A program made the translations under genes and the position numbers. From positions 174,162 through 201,495 of the forward strand of contig JH153689.1 in the NCBI GenBank assembly GCA_000226015.1: a DNA stretch of 27,334 bases. The letters run 5' to 3'. The notes under the pieces were generated by a model. That model saw nothing but the letters and a program-made list of their open reading frames with translations. It was not told the origin of the DNA and made no database searches. The DNA comes from Mnemiopsis leidyi. Taxonomy: Eukaryota > Ctenophora > Tentaculata > Lobata > Bolinopsidae. Of the stretch, positions 22,201-27,334 are shown piece by piece. How positions within the stretch are numbered: position 1 is the first letter of the stretch; the number at the start of each line of letters is the position of its first letter.

Positions 22201-23006
22201 GGGACATTCCTCGTCCAAGTACGCATCCAGGTCATCCATGATGTCATCAGGCATGTCCATCATGTTGATGTCGTAGGTCTGAGCCCGCTCATCGACCGGG
22301 CTGCCCGACATGACAATCTGAACTCCGGACAGTGTGTTAACAGTGTTTGTAGCAGGTTTAGAACCCAGGACAGCGTCCAAGTTGGACCGCTTGAAGTCCA
22401 AGGTGTTATCCTCCAGAGTGAGATCCATGTCAGAGTCCGAGCTGAACAGGGTGGCCGTCAGTTCGGACAAGTTGAAGTTCTTTAAATCCAGGGTGGCGGC
22501 TTTGTCGCAACTACCGTCCAGAGTTCTCCGGATGTTGTCCAAGTCCAGCTGGAGCTTCTCGTTAGGGTCTAGCGTGGTTGTCATGGTATCCAGCGTGGTT
22601 GTCATGGTATCACACTCACCCTAGAAACAGGAAACGAGGGTTAAGTTAGATCACAGATGTCTAGTAAACTGCTTATCGTCATAGCTAACAATCATGTGGC
22701 ATAGTTTTGTAACTATGATCGAGGAAAAATTAAACACTGAATTTGAAACACGATAGGCGAAACTTAATTTCCAAATACCGTTAACGGTCCCCAATCCTCT
22801 TCAATATCACACGTAATCATATAATCAGAAAGAAAACAGAAAACAGAAAACAGACAGTCGATAATCAAAGCTTCGTGTCAGTTACAGGTGGAAGCACACC
22901 CGTAACTGACGGCAACACGACACACACACAAGAAGGTGAGAGTGGTGGACAGTAACAGGATATTAATAGTTACCTCATGGGGCTGGGGGCCAGTTGACGG
23001 TTTCAT
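3812..23006 (-). CDS. Large MH2-domain protein lacking MH1 (Expansion/Rebuff-like), multi-exon gene
   Basis: Coding segments, in transcript order: 23006-22974, 22620-21621, 21212-20053, 16648-16624 (U), V, X, Y and A (each in two copies, see separate entries), 8666-8516, 6280-6122, 5576-5480 and 4287-3812. Every junction has GT-AG ends and matching phases (0, 1, 0, 1, 1, 0, 0, 2, 0, 0, 1), giving about 1173 residues. Residues 1-345 are acidic and Ser/Thr-rich; 427-693 hold KRSSSTS repeats; about 838-1016 form a divergent SMAD-type MH2 domain; 1016-1173 are a basic Ser-rich tail. MH2 hallmarks are IGDGV, the strand ending KLCRKDVFM, IFNKQKF, and FIKINGNSVKGVPCWIKV. MH2 domains bind phosphopeptides and form trimers in SMADs. 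There is no MH1 domain and no C-terminal SSxS motif. Known MH2-only proteins are insect Expansion and Rebuff (chitin deposition, tracheal tubes); orthology is inferred. Skipping U, V and X together keeps the frame (exon 3 to Y). Confidence 0.75.
4715..4860 (+). mobile_element. tRNA-derived SINE-like fragment
   Basis: An A-box-like TCTAGAGTGCTGG (4728-4740) is followed by CTCTCAACACTC, a GGCTA...TAGCC hairpin placed like a long variable arm, and a B-box-like GGGCTTGATCCC (4783-4794) flanked by TCGGG and CCTGG, which can pair with wobble. An AT tail with TTAATTAG units follows to about 4860. The layout suggests a SINE head of Leu/Ser tRNA type. No clean acceptor stem was found. Confidence 0.35.
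5480..5576 (-). CDS. MH2 gene exon D: end of the MH2 domain (L3-loop region)
   Basis: The exon is 97 nt from acceptor ATACATCAG to donor GAAAA|GTAAGT, phase 0 in and phase 1 out. It encodes VAIAFIKINGNSVKGVPCWI then KVQCLEAMNLLK. PCWI is the hallmark of the last MH2 strand. The L3 loop, which in SMADs carries G-W-G-A-E-Y and contacts receptors or partner phosphoserines, is shorter here and lacks that signature. Confidence 0.8.
6122..6280 (-). CDS. MH2 gene exon C: MH2 core with IFNKQKF helix start
   Basis: The exon is 159 nt, phase 0 at both ends, from acceptor TATCTCCTCAG to donor GGACAG|GTGGGA. It encodes 53 residues starting NDNFLALKEDEKCKGRHIKL, and holding TIFNKQKFVEDVRNSAIDL. The last motif matches SMAD L-K-I-F-N-N-Q-E-F-A-x-x-L...S-V and the following helix. 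Other frames are interrupted. Confidence 0.8.
7051..7194. repeat. (TGTCTG)n simple repeat, two patches
   Basis: Patches at 7051-7097 and 7158-7194 are built of TGTCTG and TGTCTC hexamers, within the intron between exons B and C. Confidence 0.8.
8000..8075. repeat. 39-bp direct repeat, two units, each with a CACGTG
   Basis: CTGCACGTGTAACGAG followed by TTGTGGAGGGT occurs at 8000 and 8039. It lies in the intron downstream of exon B. Confidence 0.75.
8516..8666 (-). CDS. MH2 gene exon B: MH2 core
   Basis: The exon is 151 nt from acceptor CTCTTTCCCAG to donor ATGATG|GTAAAG, phase 2 in and phase 0 out. It encodes ISLTGLVNEERLPKTDKMLS, then EIGDGVIISRD...GDVTLTKLCRKDVFMM. In SMADs the matching segment reads I-G-K/R-G-V...G-G-E-V-x-A-E-C-L-S-D-x-x-I-F-V, a diagnostic strand pair of the MH2 sandwich. 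The exon carries a CACGTG palindrome in its coding sequence. Confidence 0.8.
9348..9503. repeat. 78-bp tandem duplication over the exon A donor (copy 1 only)
   Basis: The segment beginning ATGTTAAAAACCTGTAAAG occurs at 9348 and again at 9426, carrying the last 50 or so bases of exon A and its donor. Copy 2 has one unit. The period is 78 bp; the right end of the second unit is approximate. Confidence 0.8.
9437..9552 (-). CDS. MH2 gene exon A, copy 1: first part of the MH2 domain
   Basis: It has the same 38 codons plus two bases as copy 2 and joins exon B in phase 2 (AG+A, Arg) to give ...NNDHELYRISLTGLVNEE. The last 50 or so bases of the exon and its donor are repeated once more 78 bp downstream (9348-9425), leaving a second, identical donor in the intron. 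Confidence 0.7.
10141..10440. repeat. Minisatellite containing the exon Y donor, copy 1
   Basis: About 11 units of 20-32 bp, consensus GCTAGGTAAGTACCTGTAAC with AAAGATAACTAA. The last unit is the exon Y donor junction itself. On the minus strand each unit reads TTTGTTACAG followed by GTAC, copying the exon end and donor. Confidence 0.85.
10434..10586 (-). CDS. MH2 gene exon Y, copy 1
   Basis: It has the same 51 codons as copy 2. The acceptor CCTGATTTCAG|AGCACATCA is repeated seven more times upstream in intron sequence, and the donor region GTTACAG|GTAC is repeated about ten times downstream. The exon body itself is single copy within the block. Confidence 0.7.
10569..10925. repeat. Minisatellite containing the exon Y acceptor, copy 1
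   Basis: Eight units of about 46-50 bp with core GATATTGATGTGCTCTGAAA. On the minus strand every unit carries CTGATTTCAG or CTAATTTCAG followed by AGCACAT, identical or nearly so to the exon Y acceptor. Confidence 0.85.
11081..11220. repeat. 22-bp minisatellite next to the exon X donor, copy 1
   Basis: Six units of TAAACTAAACTATAGAACAGAC plus a partial unit run right up to the exon X donor (plus ACTTAC at 11221-11226). Copy 2 has only GACTGAACTATATACTTAC. Confidence 0.85.
11227..11327 (-). CDS. MH2 gene exon X, copy 1
   Basis: It has the same splice sites, phases and residues as copy 2. Its donor GTAAGT is directly followed (lower coordinates) by a 22-bp tandem array that copy 2 has only as a single partial unit. 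Confidence 0.65.
12301..12351 (-). CDS. MH2 gene exon V, copy 1
   Basis: It encodes the same residues as copy 2, with acceptor GATAGTGTAG and donor GCGAG|GTAAAG. It sits 73 nt from the assembly gap, so it is the last coding element of copy 1. If a real transcript included both copies, exon A copy 2 (phase 2 out) would join this exon (phase 1 in) and shift the frame. Confidence 0.55.
12425..12438. other. Assembly gap (14 N)
   Basis: Fourteen consecutive N separate the end of duplicate block copy 1 from the start of copy 2. The true distance is unknown. Confidence 0.99.
12609..12724 (-). CDS. MH2 gene exon A, copy 2: first part of the MH2 domain
   Basis: The exon is 116 nt from acceptor TGTGTGCAG to the weak donor TTTACAG|GTTTTT, phase 0 in and phase 2 out. 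It encodes VCCYEKDTQTGNFLIDKHKV and then QIDGKF...NNDHELYR. This aligns with the first strands of SMAD MH2 domains, where W-x-x-I-x-Y-x-E is followed by V-G and V-D-G-F. One synonymous base (Gly GGG against GGA) differs from copy 1. Confidence 0.7.
13305..13460. repeat. Minisatellite containing the exon Y donor, copy 2
   Basis: Five units of the same 32-bp sequence as in copy 1, the last being the exon Y donor junction. Confidence 0.85.
13454..13606 (-). CDS. MH2 gene exon Y, copy 2
   Basis: The exon is 153 nt, phase 0 at both ends, 51 codons. It starts STSISSLPDLPHNMGRSRSA and ends TPIRQAWLQ; the final W aligns with the tryptophan that opens MH2 domains. The acceptor is CCTGATTTCAG and the donor GTTACAG|GTACTT. 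Both splice junctions lie inside minisatellites. One synonymous difference (Pro CCC against CCA) from copy 1. Confidence 0.7.
13590..13705. repeat. Minisatellite containing the exon Y acceptor, copy 2
   Basis: Three units with core GATATTGATGTGCTCTGAAA, the first being the real exon Y acceptor. Confidence 0.85.
13868..13968 (-). CDS. MH2 gene exon X, copy 2
   Basis: The exon is 101 nt from acceptor CTTTCTACAG to donor AGACAC|GTAAGT, phase 1 in and phase 0 out. It encodes GTQCSGSGPSLEDVSC and then a Ser/Pro-rich stretch ending SSETSPPRH. Only one frame is open. One synonymous difference (Ser AGC against AGT) separates it from copy 1. Confidence 0.65.
14928..14978 (-). CDS. MH2 gene exon V, copy 2
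   Basis: The exon is 51 nt with phase 1 at both ends; the acceptor TTAGTGTAG follows a branch-like CTAATGAC, and the donor is GCGAG|GTAAAG. It encodes (E)EWRGLTMQLFDVHVVR(G), a hydrophobic strand-like segment unlike the disordered flanks. It differs from copy 1 by one synonymous base (GAG against GAA). Confidence 0.6.
16149..16453. repeat. 44-bp tandem repeat, seven units
   Basis: The unit is GTTAGAGTGGTATATCAGAC with GTTATAGCGACTGTGGAAGTAGAT. It lies in the intron between segment U and exon V copy 2. On the minus strand each unit ends in CTTCTACAG or CTTCCACAG, an acceptor-like sequence, but what follows is closed in all three frames. Confidence 0.9.
16624..16648 (-). CDS. Segment U: 25-nt microexon or start of an alternative first exon
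   Basis: The donor AACG|GTAAGT is strong. The 25 nt before it read NISHMTFN plus one base, which joins in phase 1 to exon V (codon GAG or GAA, Glu). As a microexon it needs the acceptor AAGTAG, which has the right phase (0) for exon 3 but almost no pyrimidine tract. As a first exon it needs no acceptor: the in-frame ATG at 16636-16634 would start MTFNEEWRGL, with an in-frame TAG just upstream closing the 5' UTR frame. The CCAAT-box cluster 135-270 nt upstream favours the second reading. Both can be true. Confidence 0.45.
16780..16910 (-). promoter_or_regulatory. Candidate internal promoter with three CCAAT boxes
   Basis: CCAAT occurs at 16782-16786, 16817-16821 and 16847-16851, about 35 and 30 bp apart, in a CpG-rich patch within AT-rich intron. 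GTTGCCACGG (16801-16810) and CATGGCAAC (about 16884-16892) resemble RFX X-box half sites; CACGTG follows at about 16893 and 16904. NF-Y and RFX sites commonly co-occur in promoters. It lies 135-270 nt upstream, in gene sense, of segment U with its in-frame ATG. Transcription to the right is equally possible from sequence alone. Confidence 0.45.
19985..20052. repeat. CA/GACA-rich minisatellite next to the exon 3 donor
   Basis: Units of about 22 bp (ACAGACATACAGACACAAGG) run to within a few bases of the exon 3 donor at 20051-20052. This explains the open frame that continues past the donor. Confidence 0.75.
20053..21212 (-). CDS. MH2 gene exon 3: tandem IKRSSSTS repeat region
   Basis: The exon is 1160 nt, from acceptor ATATTCTCCAG to donor CCAAG|GTTAGT, phase 1 in and phase 0 out, about residues 345-731. 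After a 75-residue lead it holds about twelve copies of a roughly 20-residue unit with core (G)LIKRSSSTS followed by an N/R/K-rich spacer. Three central copies (about 20580-20400) are nearly identical 60-bp DNA repeats, so part of the array expanded recently. Each core offers K-R-x-S and R-x-x-S sites that suit basophilic kinases such as PKA, and possible 14-3-3 docking; this role is inference. The end, SNGQTDSGFTSLASSISSS, is not repetitive. The open frame runs on past the donor through simple-repeat DNA, which is not taken as coding. Confidence 0.8.
21277..21330. repeat. 54-bp near-perfect palindrome
   Basis: The centre lies at 21303/21304 (TTATG|CATAA). The inner 36 bp are perfectly self-complementary with no loop; the full 54 bp have two mismatched pairs. 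It sits in the short 408-bp intron between exons 2 and 3. Confidence 0.85.
21621..22620 (-). CDS. MH2 gene exon 2: acidic, TLD-motif N-terminal region
   Basis: The exon is 1000 nt, from acceptor CCTGTTTCTAG to donor CACG|GTGAGA, phase 0 in and phase 1 out. It encodes about residues 12-344. A near-exact 8-residue repeat, DTMTTTLD, opens it. A TLD, TLE or TLG tripeptide then recurs at irregular spacing (RTLDG, ATLDL, LTLED, NTLDF, STLGR, DTLDH, STLDT). A very acidic patch, MPDDIMDDLDAYLDEE, lies near its middle. Composition predicts disorder; no known domain was recognised. A second ATG lies seven codons after the first one in this exon. Confidence 0.75.
22877..22910. repeat. Inverted repeat GTCAGTTAC / GTAACTGAC
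   Basis: Nine-base perfect arms surround a 16-base loop that can pair partly (GGTG with CACACC). It lies in the intron between exons 1 and 2. Confidence 0.7.
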
Positions 23007-23043
23007 TGTACAGCAGCACCCAGGACTGCTTCCACTAGCATCC
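22974..23043 (-). CDS. MH2 gene exon 1: end of 5' UTR, start codon and first 11 residues
   Basis: The acceptor CTCTCACATAG (just above 23043), with a branch-like CTAAC about 25 nt before it, opens an exon that ends at GAG|GTAACT (donor at 22972-22973). The start codon at 23006-23004 begins MKPSTGPQPHE and joins in phase 0 to exon 2. Because an acceptor precedes it, at least one 5' exon lies at higher coordinates and was not found. The frame is also open upstream of the ATG to the acceptor, so an earlier start in a missing exon is possible. A short upstream ORF overlaps this ATG. Confidence 0.55.
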
Positions 23044-25430
23044 CTATGTGAGAGGTTTGCTGGTTAGGAATTAGAGGTAATGATGGTTCCTTAAGTCGCA
23101 ATAGTGCACTATAATAGTGGGCTGTTATAAGAATTGTATTTAGTATTTGAACTTTGTAGAGGTGAGTTGCCAGCATTTTCCTGGCTTAACGACAATTAAC
23201 GGCAAGGAAATCATGTGAATTAAACTTGTGTACACGTCGGTGCTAAGCACTTAAATTATGTAGTGTAAGTAGTTTTATTACAACTCAAACAACAATGACA
23301 GCACAAGTGCCTGGTATTTTACAGGAACTCATGGGTCCCATACCTCAACATTTTCTACTGCTTTATTAGGTCACATAACTTTTAACCTGGTGTTGAAAAA
23401 TACCAGAAATAAACTACCCCAACAACACGTAACGTATTTTTGGCAAATGCGGTTGGAGAAAAAAACAAAAATTTTCCAGGAGTTCATACCGAGAGGCTTT
23501 ACAACTGGGAGAAAGCCGAGGACAAACTAATCAACTATATTGGGCACGTTAACTACCTGGGGATGATATCATGTTACAGAATATAACCCGGAACAGGAGA
23601 ACTAGTCCTAAATGAAACGGTCTCAGACAAACTGAACAAATATATTACAGTTCTGAGAAAAATGTGTACCACTTGGAGCAGTACTGTACAGTTGCTGAAA
23701 TTTGTGTGTTGATGTTCAGCAGGTTGTCGTTCAAACGAGCACGTGACATGGAACATGTTACATGTCAACGGAGATCACGTTCCAATCCGACTTTGCTTAA
23801 AACGTAACCGAGTTTAAATCCAACAACTAAGCCAAGCAGCTGACACAAGCTAACAACTCAACATTAAACCAAGCCGCTGATCAGGTCAGAACGCGAGTGT
23901 CATCGCTTTGAGTCGTCTCCAACACTTCCATCTAACCACCGTCATTTCACCGAGCAGTGATTTAACGGGTAGCAGGGCAATTCGCTGTCTCATGACGCGG
24001 GACACCTCTACACAGTCATTATGAGGAAGCCTAGCAGGGAGGGCTGAACAGCAGGACTGAAAGCAGGAATTTGAGGCATTTCACGTGGTAGCACCACGGC
24101 TTTATGTTACAGTGAAGTAGCAATAACTTATTGTGTAATTGAGTGGTTGAGGGTGTGTGGTCAATCTGCGTATTTCCTTGATGGCAATTGTTAATAACAA
24201 AGATATGATATCACAGACGCACAAATTTAGCAGGTATTATATCATGATATTCATGACAAAGTAGTTACTACCTGCACACTTGAACATAGAATAGTTTGCA
24301 TCTGCCTGAGTCCTCACTATTAGGTTGCCTGATAGGTAGTTTGTTACATGTACTAGTTTGTAAGATGTATTATACAGGTCATCGGATTAACAAATAACAA
24401 TGACACCATTAATTAACTAAACAGCTCTTTAAACATGATATGACCTGGTGTGATACGATAGTAGTGGGGAGGATCGTGAACAACTTTTCAGAGTGTTTGA
24501 CCTGAAAAAATGGGGCAGGTACTATACGATTTTTCAAAAACGTTTTATCAAAGAAGGTGCCGTTTCTGTGTTTGCTTTTATGTAAATTTCAAAATCACAT
24601 TTGTACTCAACTGATATTTATGACAGGAAGGTATATTTTGATATTTTTTACAGCACTAGGTGAGGATAAGACCTCGCTGTAATGATGCATAAGATGTGAC
24701 AAGTGTATGCCAAGTGTACATACAGCTGTACTGTAAAACAAATGTTTATACAACATGGCATGTCTTGCACATATATTCTGTAAAGCGGTTTTACTTGTGT
24801 AAGTGTAGCAATAATACAATTTTGCATTTGCAAATCGTGGGTTATGTCAAGGTTTCACCCAAAATTGTCACAAATTAAAATGTTTTCACATAATCTAAGG
24901 CATGTTGTTGTGCAGCATCAACCTTAAATTATGGGGAGAAGTTGGAAATATTGCATTATTTGACAGTGTTTATTTATTACCAATTGACTAGCTGGACCTT
25001 AATTTCCAAAGGCCATCCTTTGTTATATGGCTTCTCGTTTCTAAAGTGAGATTATGCATTCACATTTAACAGCACAGTTAACCTATCTATTTATGACACT
25101 TCCTTTGATTTCCTCGACTGATTTACTTTTAATTGTACTGTGTACAACTTCCAATTAGTAAGTATTTAAAGCCATTGAGAAACCACGGAAAACAAAAAAC
25201 AATTGATAAAAAAGAGATTTTGGGGCTATAATCTGCGGCCCTCCAAAAATTTTGCAGTTGGGGACCCTCTAGTGAATCCCATCAGATCTGCCAAATTTCT
25301 AAAAAGAGCCTCCCAGGGATCCCGTTGGAACTTGAATCCCCAATCAATTTCTAAGAGACAGTTTCAATAAGACTGCCACTGATAAAGTTTGTGATAGTAG
25401 TCCCAAAATCAGGATATCATATTGTTTATT

Positions 25431-25499
25431 TGATGGTGTAGTGGTATCTACGCTGACTTTCTATGCAGAAGATCTGGGGTTCAAGTCCTGGATCCACCA
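25431..25499 (+). mobile_element. tRNA-like SINE head or tRNA pseudogene
   Basis: TGATGGTGTAGTGGTAT (25431-25447) fits the A box and GGTTCAAGTCC (25478-25488) is a good B box, about 35 nt apart, with an imperfect anticodon arm between. The acceptor stem does not pair well, so a functional tRNA is unlikely. Confidence 0.45.
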
Positions 25500-26824
25500 A
25501 TCCCAGAGGATTGTGCTTAGGGAATTTGCCTATGTACCTAATCTACTTCTGTTGACTCAGCCCAATGACTGGGAAACTGTGTTTGATGGTTAAATTAGGA
25601 GGGTCTCCGTTAAAATATCTAGAACCACCCAGGAGCTCCTTCAGTATAACTGTAAAAGCCTGGATATAGAACAGGTGCACCAAACTCAAAAAGATTTTAC
25701 CTAAATTTATTTGAATTTGAAACTTGATAACTTCTTTCATAATTCAGATAAGAATAAATTTCAAGCAGTCTAAGTTCAAGCAGTCAATGTTAAAAACACA
25801 ATAAAATATTGCATTTATACGTTCATTAACTTAACTCAAAAATTGATAACATGTTGATTGTTAGTGGGTCTCAATAGATTTTGGGGGCATGGGGAGATGT
25901 CCATTTGATTGACTGCCCAAGATCATCAACAAAATTTTGATGATAATATTGTCAAAAATTTGACAATGATCATTTGCTAATCAACTGTAATTAACTGTAT
26001 GCACAAGTTTGTAGTATTAGTATGTATTTGATACACGACCACTTAAGGGAAACATAATCTCAGTTAAGTGTATTAATTAGTATTAATTTGAGTTTCAACT
26101 TTAATAAGTAGGTATTCTAAAATTCTATTTGTATAAAATAAACCTGCTTGATCAGGATTTTAACAGTTTAACTTTTTAAACCAATAAAGTCAATTTAATT
26201 ATATATTTTCAATAGTACGTAACTCTATATATAAAATGTTTTTCCATTTCATTATCATAGGCTTTCTGCAACAATTACTCAGGAGTAAAACTAATCTTGA
26301 ATATTGAGCATTTTTGCACCATATAAACAATTCTATGAACATGAAGGTTTTCACCCTATAGATTCCTGAAGTCGCCTTGAACCAGCATTCATTCCGATAT
26401 AAATACTTGTCTCCTTCTTTTTTGGCCGTTAGTCTCAAAATTTTTTACTAGGTTGGTGTTTTGGTGTGAACAAAAGCGAGTAGCACGCACATTCCTTTGC
26501 CCCACCGACTTATATAGAAATCAAGTCTTGGGGTGAAATCCATTCATTCTCACTGCTCACACATCCCTTTTTTTCTGTAATTTTGTTGTTTGTAATGTTG
26601 TTTGATATATGACAATGGCATAAAAATGATATAATTGTTTCATTGATATAACTGTTTCATTGAAATTATTTATATCACTACTTAACAATTTTGTTCATGA
26701 AGCATGGAGTTTTTTTGACACCTGTAACCACTACCCATGCTTTGACAGTTTTTTTAATGAGAGACTGGGTCTGTAAGTTAAGCCCACAAGAGGGTAACGC
26801 CAAAAGGTGTTTTGACTGTCTCTA

Positions 26825-26859
26825 GGGTGAGGGGGAAGTGAGGGGGTAATGGGAGGGGG
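26825..26859 (+). other. G-quadruplex motif
   Basis: Runs GGG, GGGGG, GGGGG, GGG and GGGGG are separated by 1-6 bases, meeting the four-run G3+ with N1-7 rule on the plus strand. Formation is a prediction. Confidence 0.65.
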
Positions 26860-26979
26860 AGTACAAGGGGTTATAAGAGAGATGGGTTAAGGGGTGAGTT
26901 AAAAGGTTACAATGGAGGCAGCTGGGAGAGCCTATACCAGAAGTCAAAGACTACAGAGGGAAAGATAAGTGCTAAAGCT

Positions 26980-27334
26980 AATGAGGGGTCGTTCACATAT
27001 GACGTCATCACCTAGGGGGGAGGGGGGTTTCCAAATGATGATGATCGATGATGAGGGGGGAGGGGGTTTGGCCAATGATGATGTCATCAAAAATTTCTAG
27101 GATTTATAGGATTTTTTTTGAAAATTTTTGATTTCTTTTGAAAATTTTTATCAGAATTTTACAAAAATCAGAGGGACAATTTTCAAGTAAAAATTCTGAT
27201 TCAGAAGTCTGGTGAAATACTGTGTTTTCACTGACATAGTATACAAATTTCAAAAATGACTGCAAATTAACAGACCAAAATTCAAGTTTTTTGACATGAA
27301 GTAGGGGGGGGGGTTCCAACTGTGATGATGTCAT
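26980..27334. repeat. G-run and GATGATG repeat region
   Basis: Blocks of GGGGGGAGGGGGG alternate with TTTCCAAATGATGATG and similar units, each ending in or near TGATGTCATCA or TGACGTCATC. Three related blocks are visible (about 27013, 27055 and 27304); the last runs off the window. This looks like a dispersed repeat or transposon-end sequence; the family is not recognised. Confidence 0.5.

Larger units (their letters stand above)
23044..27334. other. Upstream region of the MH2 gene (5' intron or promoter side)
   Basis: An acceptor precedes exon 1, so at least part of this region is intron and the first 5' exon lies in it or beyond it. The stretch 23740-24080 is less AT-rich with several CpGs and two CACGTG sites, and could be promoter-proximal. 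From 24100 on the DNA is AT-rich with a tRNA-like element and G-rich repeats. No coding exon was recognised. Confidence 0.4.

Overview
The window is metazoan nuclear DNA: AT-rich, intron-rich, loaded with minisatellites, with GT-AG splice sites and coding exons only about 25 to 1160 nt long. Base composition and apparent allelic divergence fit an invertebrate with high heterozygosity. The lineage cannot be fixed from the sequence; a protostome, possibly a lophotrochozoan, is a guess.

Two genes are supported, arranged tail to tail. (1) The last coding exon of an unidentified plus-strand gene lies at 298-477 (59 codons plus stop, basic TP-rich tail). (2) A large minus-strand gene fills most of the window, from a start codon at 23006 to a stop at 3812. 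I assembled it by hand from splice sites whose phases all agree: 12 coding segments giving about 1173 residues when one copy of a duplicated block is counted. Its order is: acidic Ser/Thr-rich N-terminus with recurrent TLD motifs (about residues 1-345); about a dozen copies of a roughly 20-residue IKRSSSTS repeat (about 427-693); a short conserved-looking linker; a divergent SMAD-type MH2 domain (about 838-1016); and a basic/Ser-rich tail (1016-1173). No MH1 DNA-binding domain is present. MH2-only architecture is known from the insect Expansion/Rebuff proteins, so this is best called an MH2-only, Exp/Reb-like gene, by inference.

The exons V, X, Y and A (linker and start of MH2) occur twice, in blocks 9190-12424 and 12439-15051, separated by a 14-N gap placed exactly at the copy boundary. 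All four coding differences I found are synonymous, and splicing copy 2 into copy 1 would break the frame. An unmerged contig overlap is the simplest explanation; mutually exclusive exon cassettes are the biological alternative. In this gene minisatellites repeatedly abut or include splice junctions (exon 3 donor, X donor, both ends of Y, A donor), and they are longer in copy 1 than in copy 2.

A CpG-rich cluster of three CCAAT boxes with X-box-like half sites (16780-16910) sits just upstream, in gene sense, of a 25-nt coding segment holding an in-frame ATG. This suggests an internal promoter for a short isoform of about 438 residues (linker, MH2 and tail) beside the long form.

The rest is introns and intergenic DNA with simple repeats, two tRNA-like SINE heads, several near-perfect palindromes, an unusual density of CACGTG palindromes, and G-rich DNA with a quadruplex motif at the right end.
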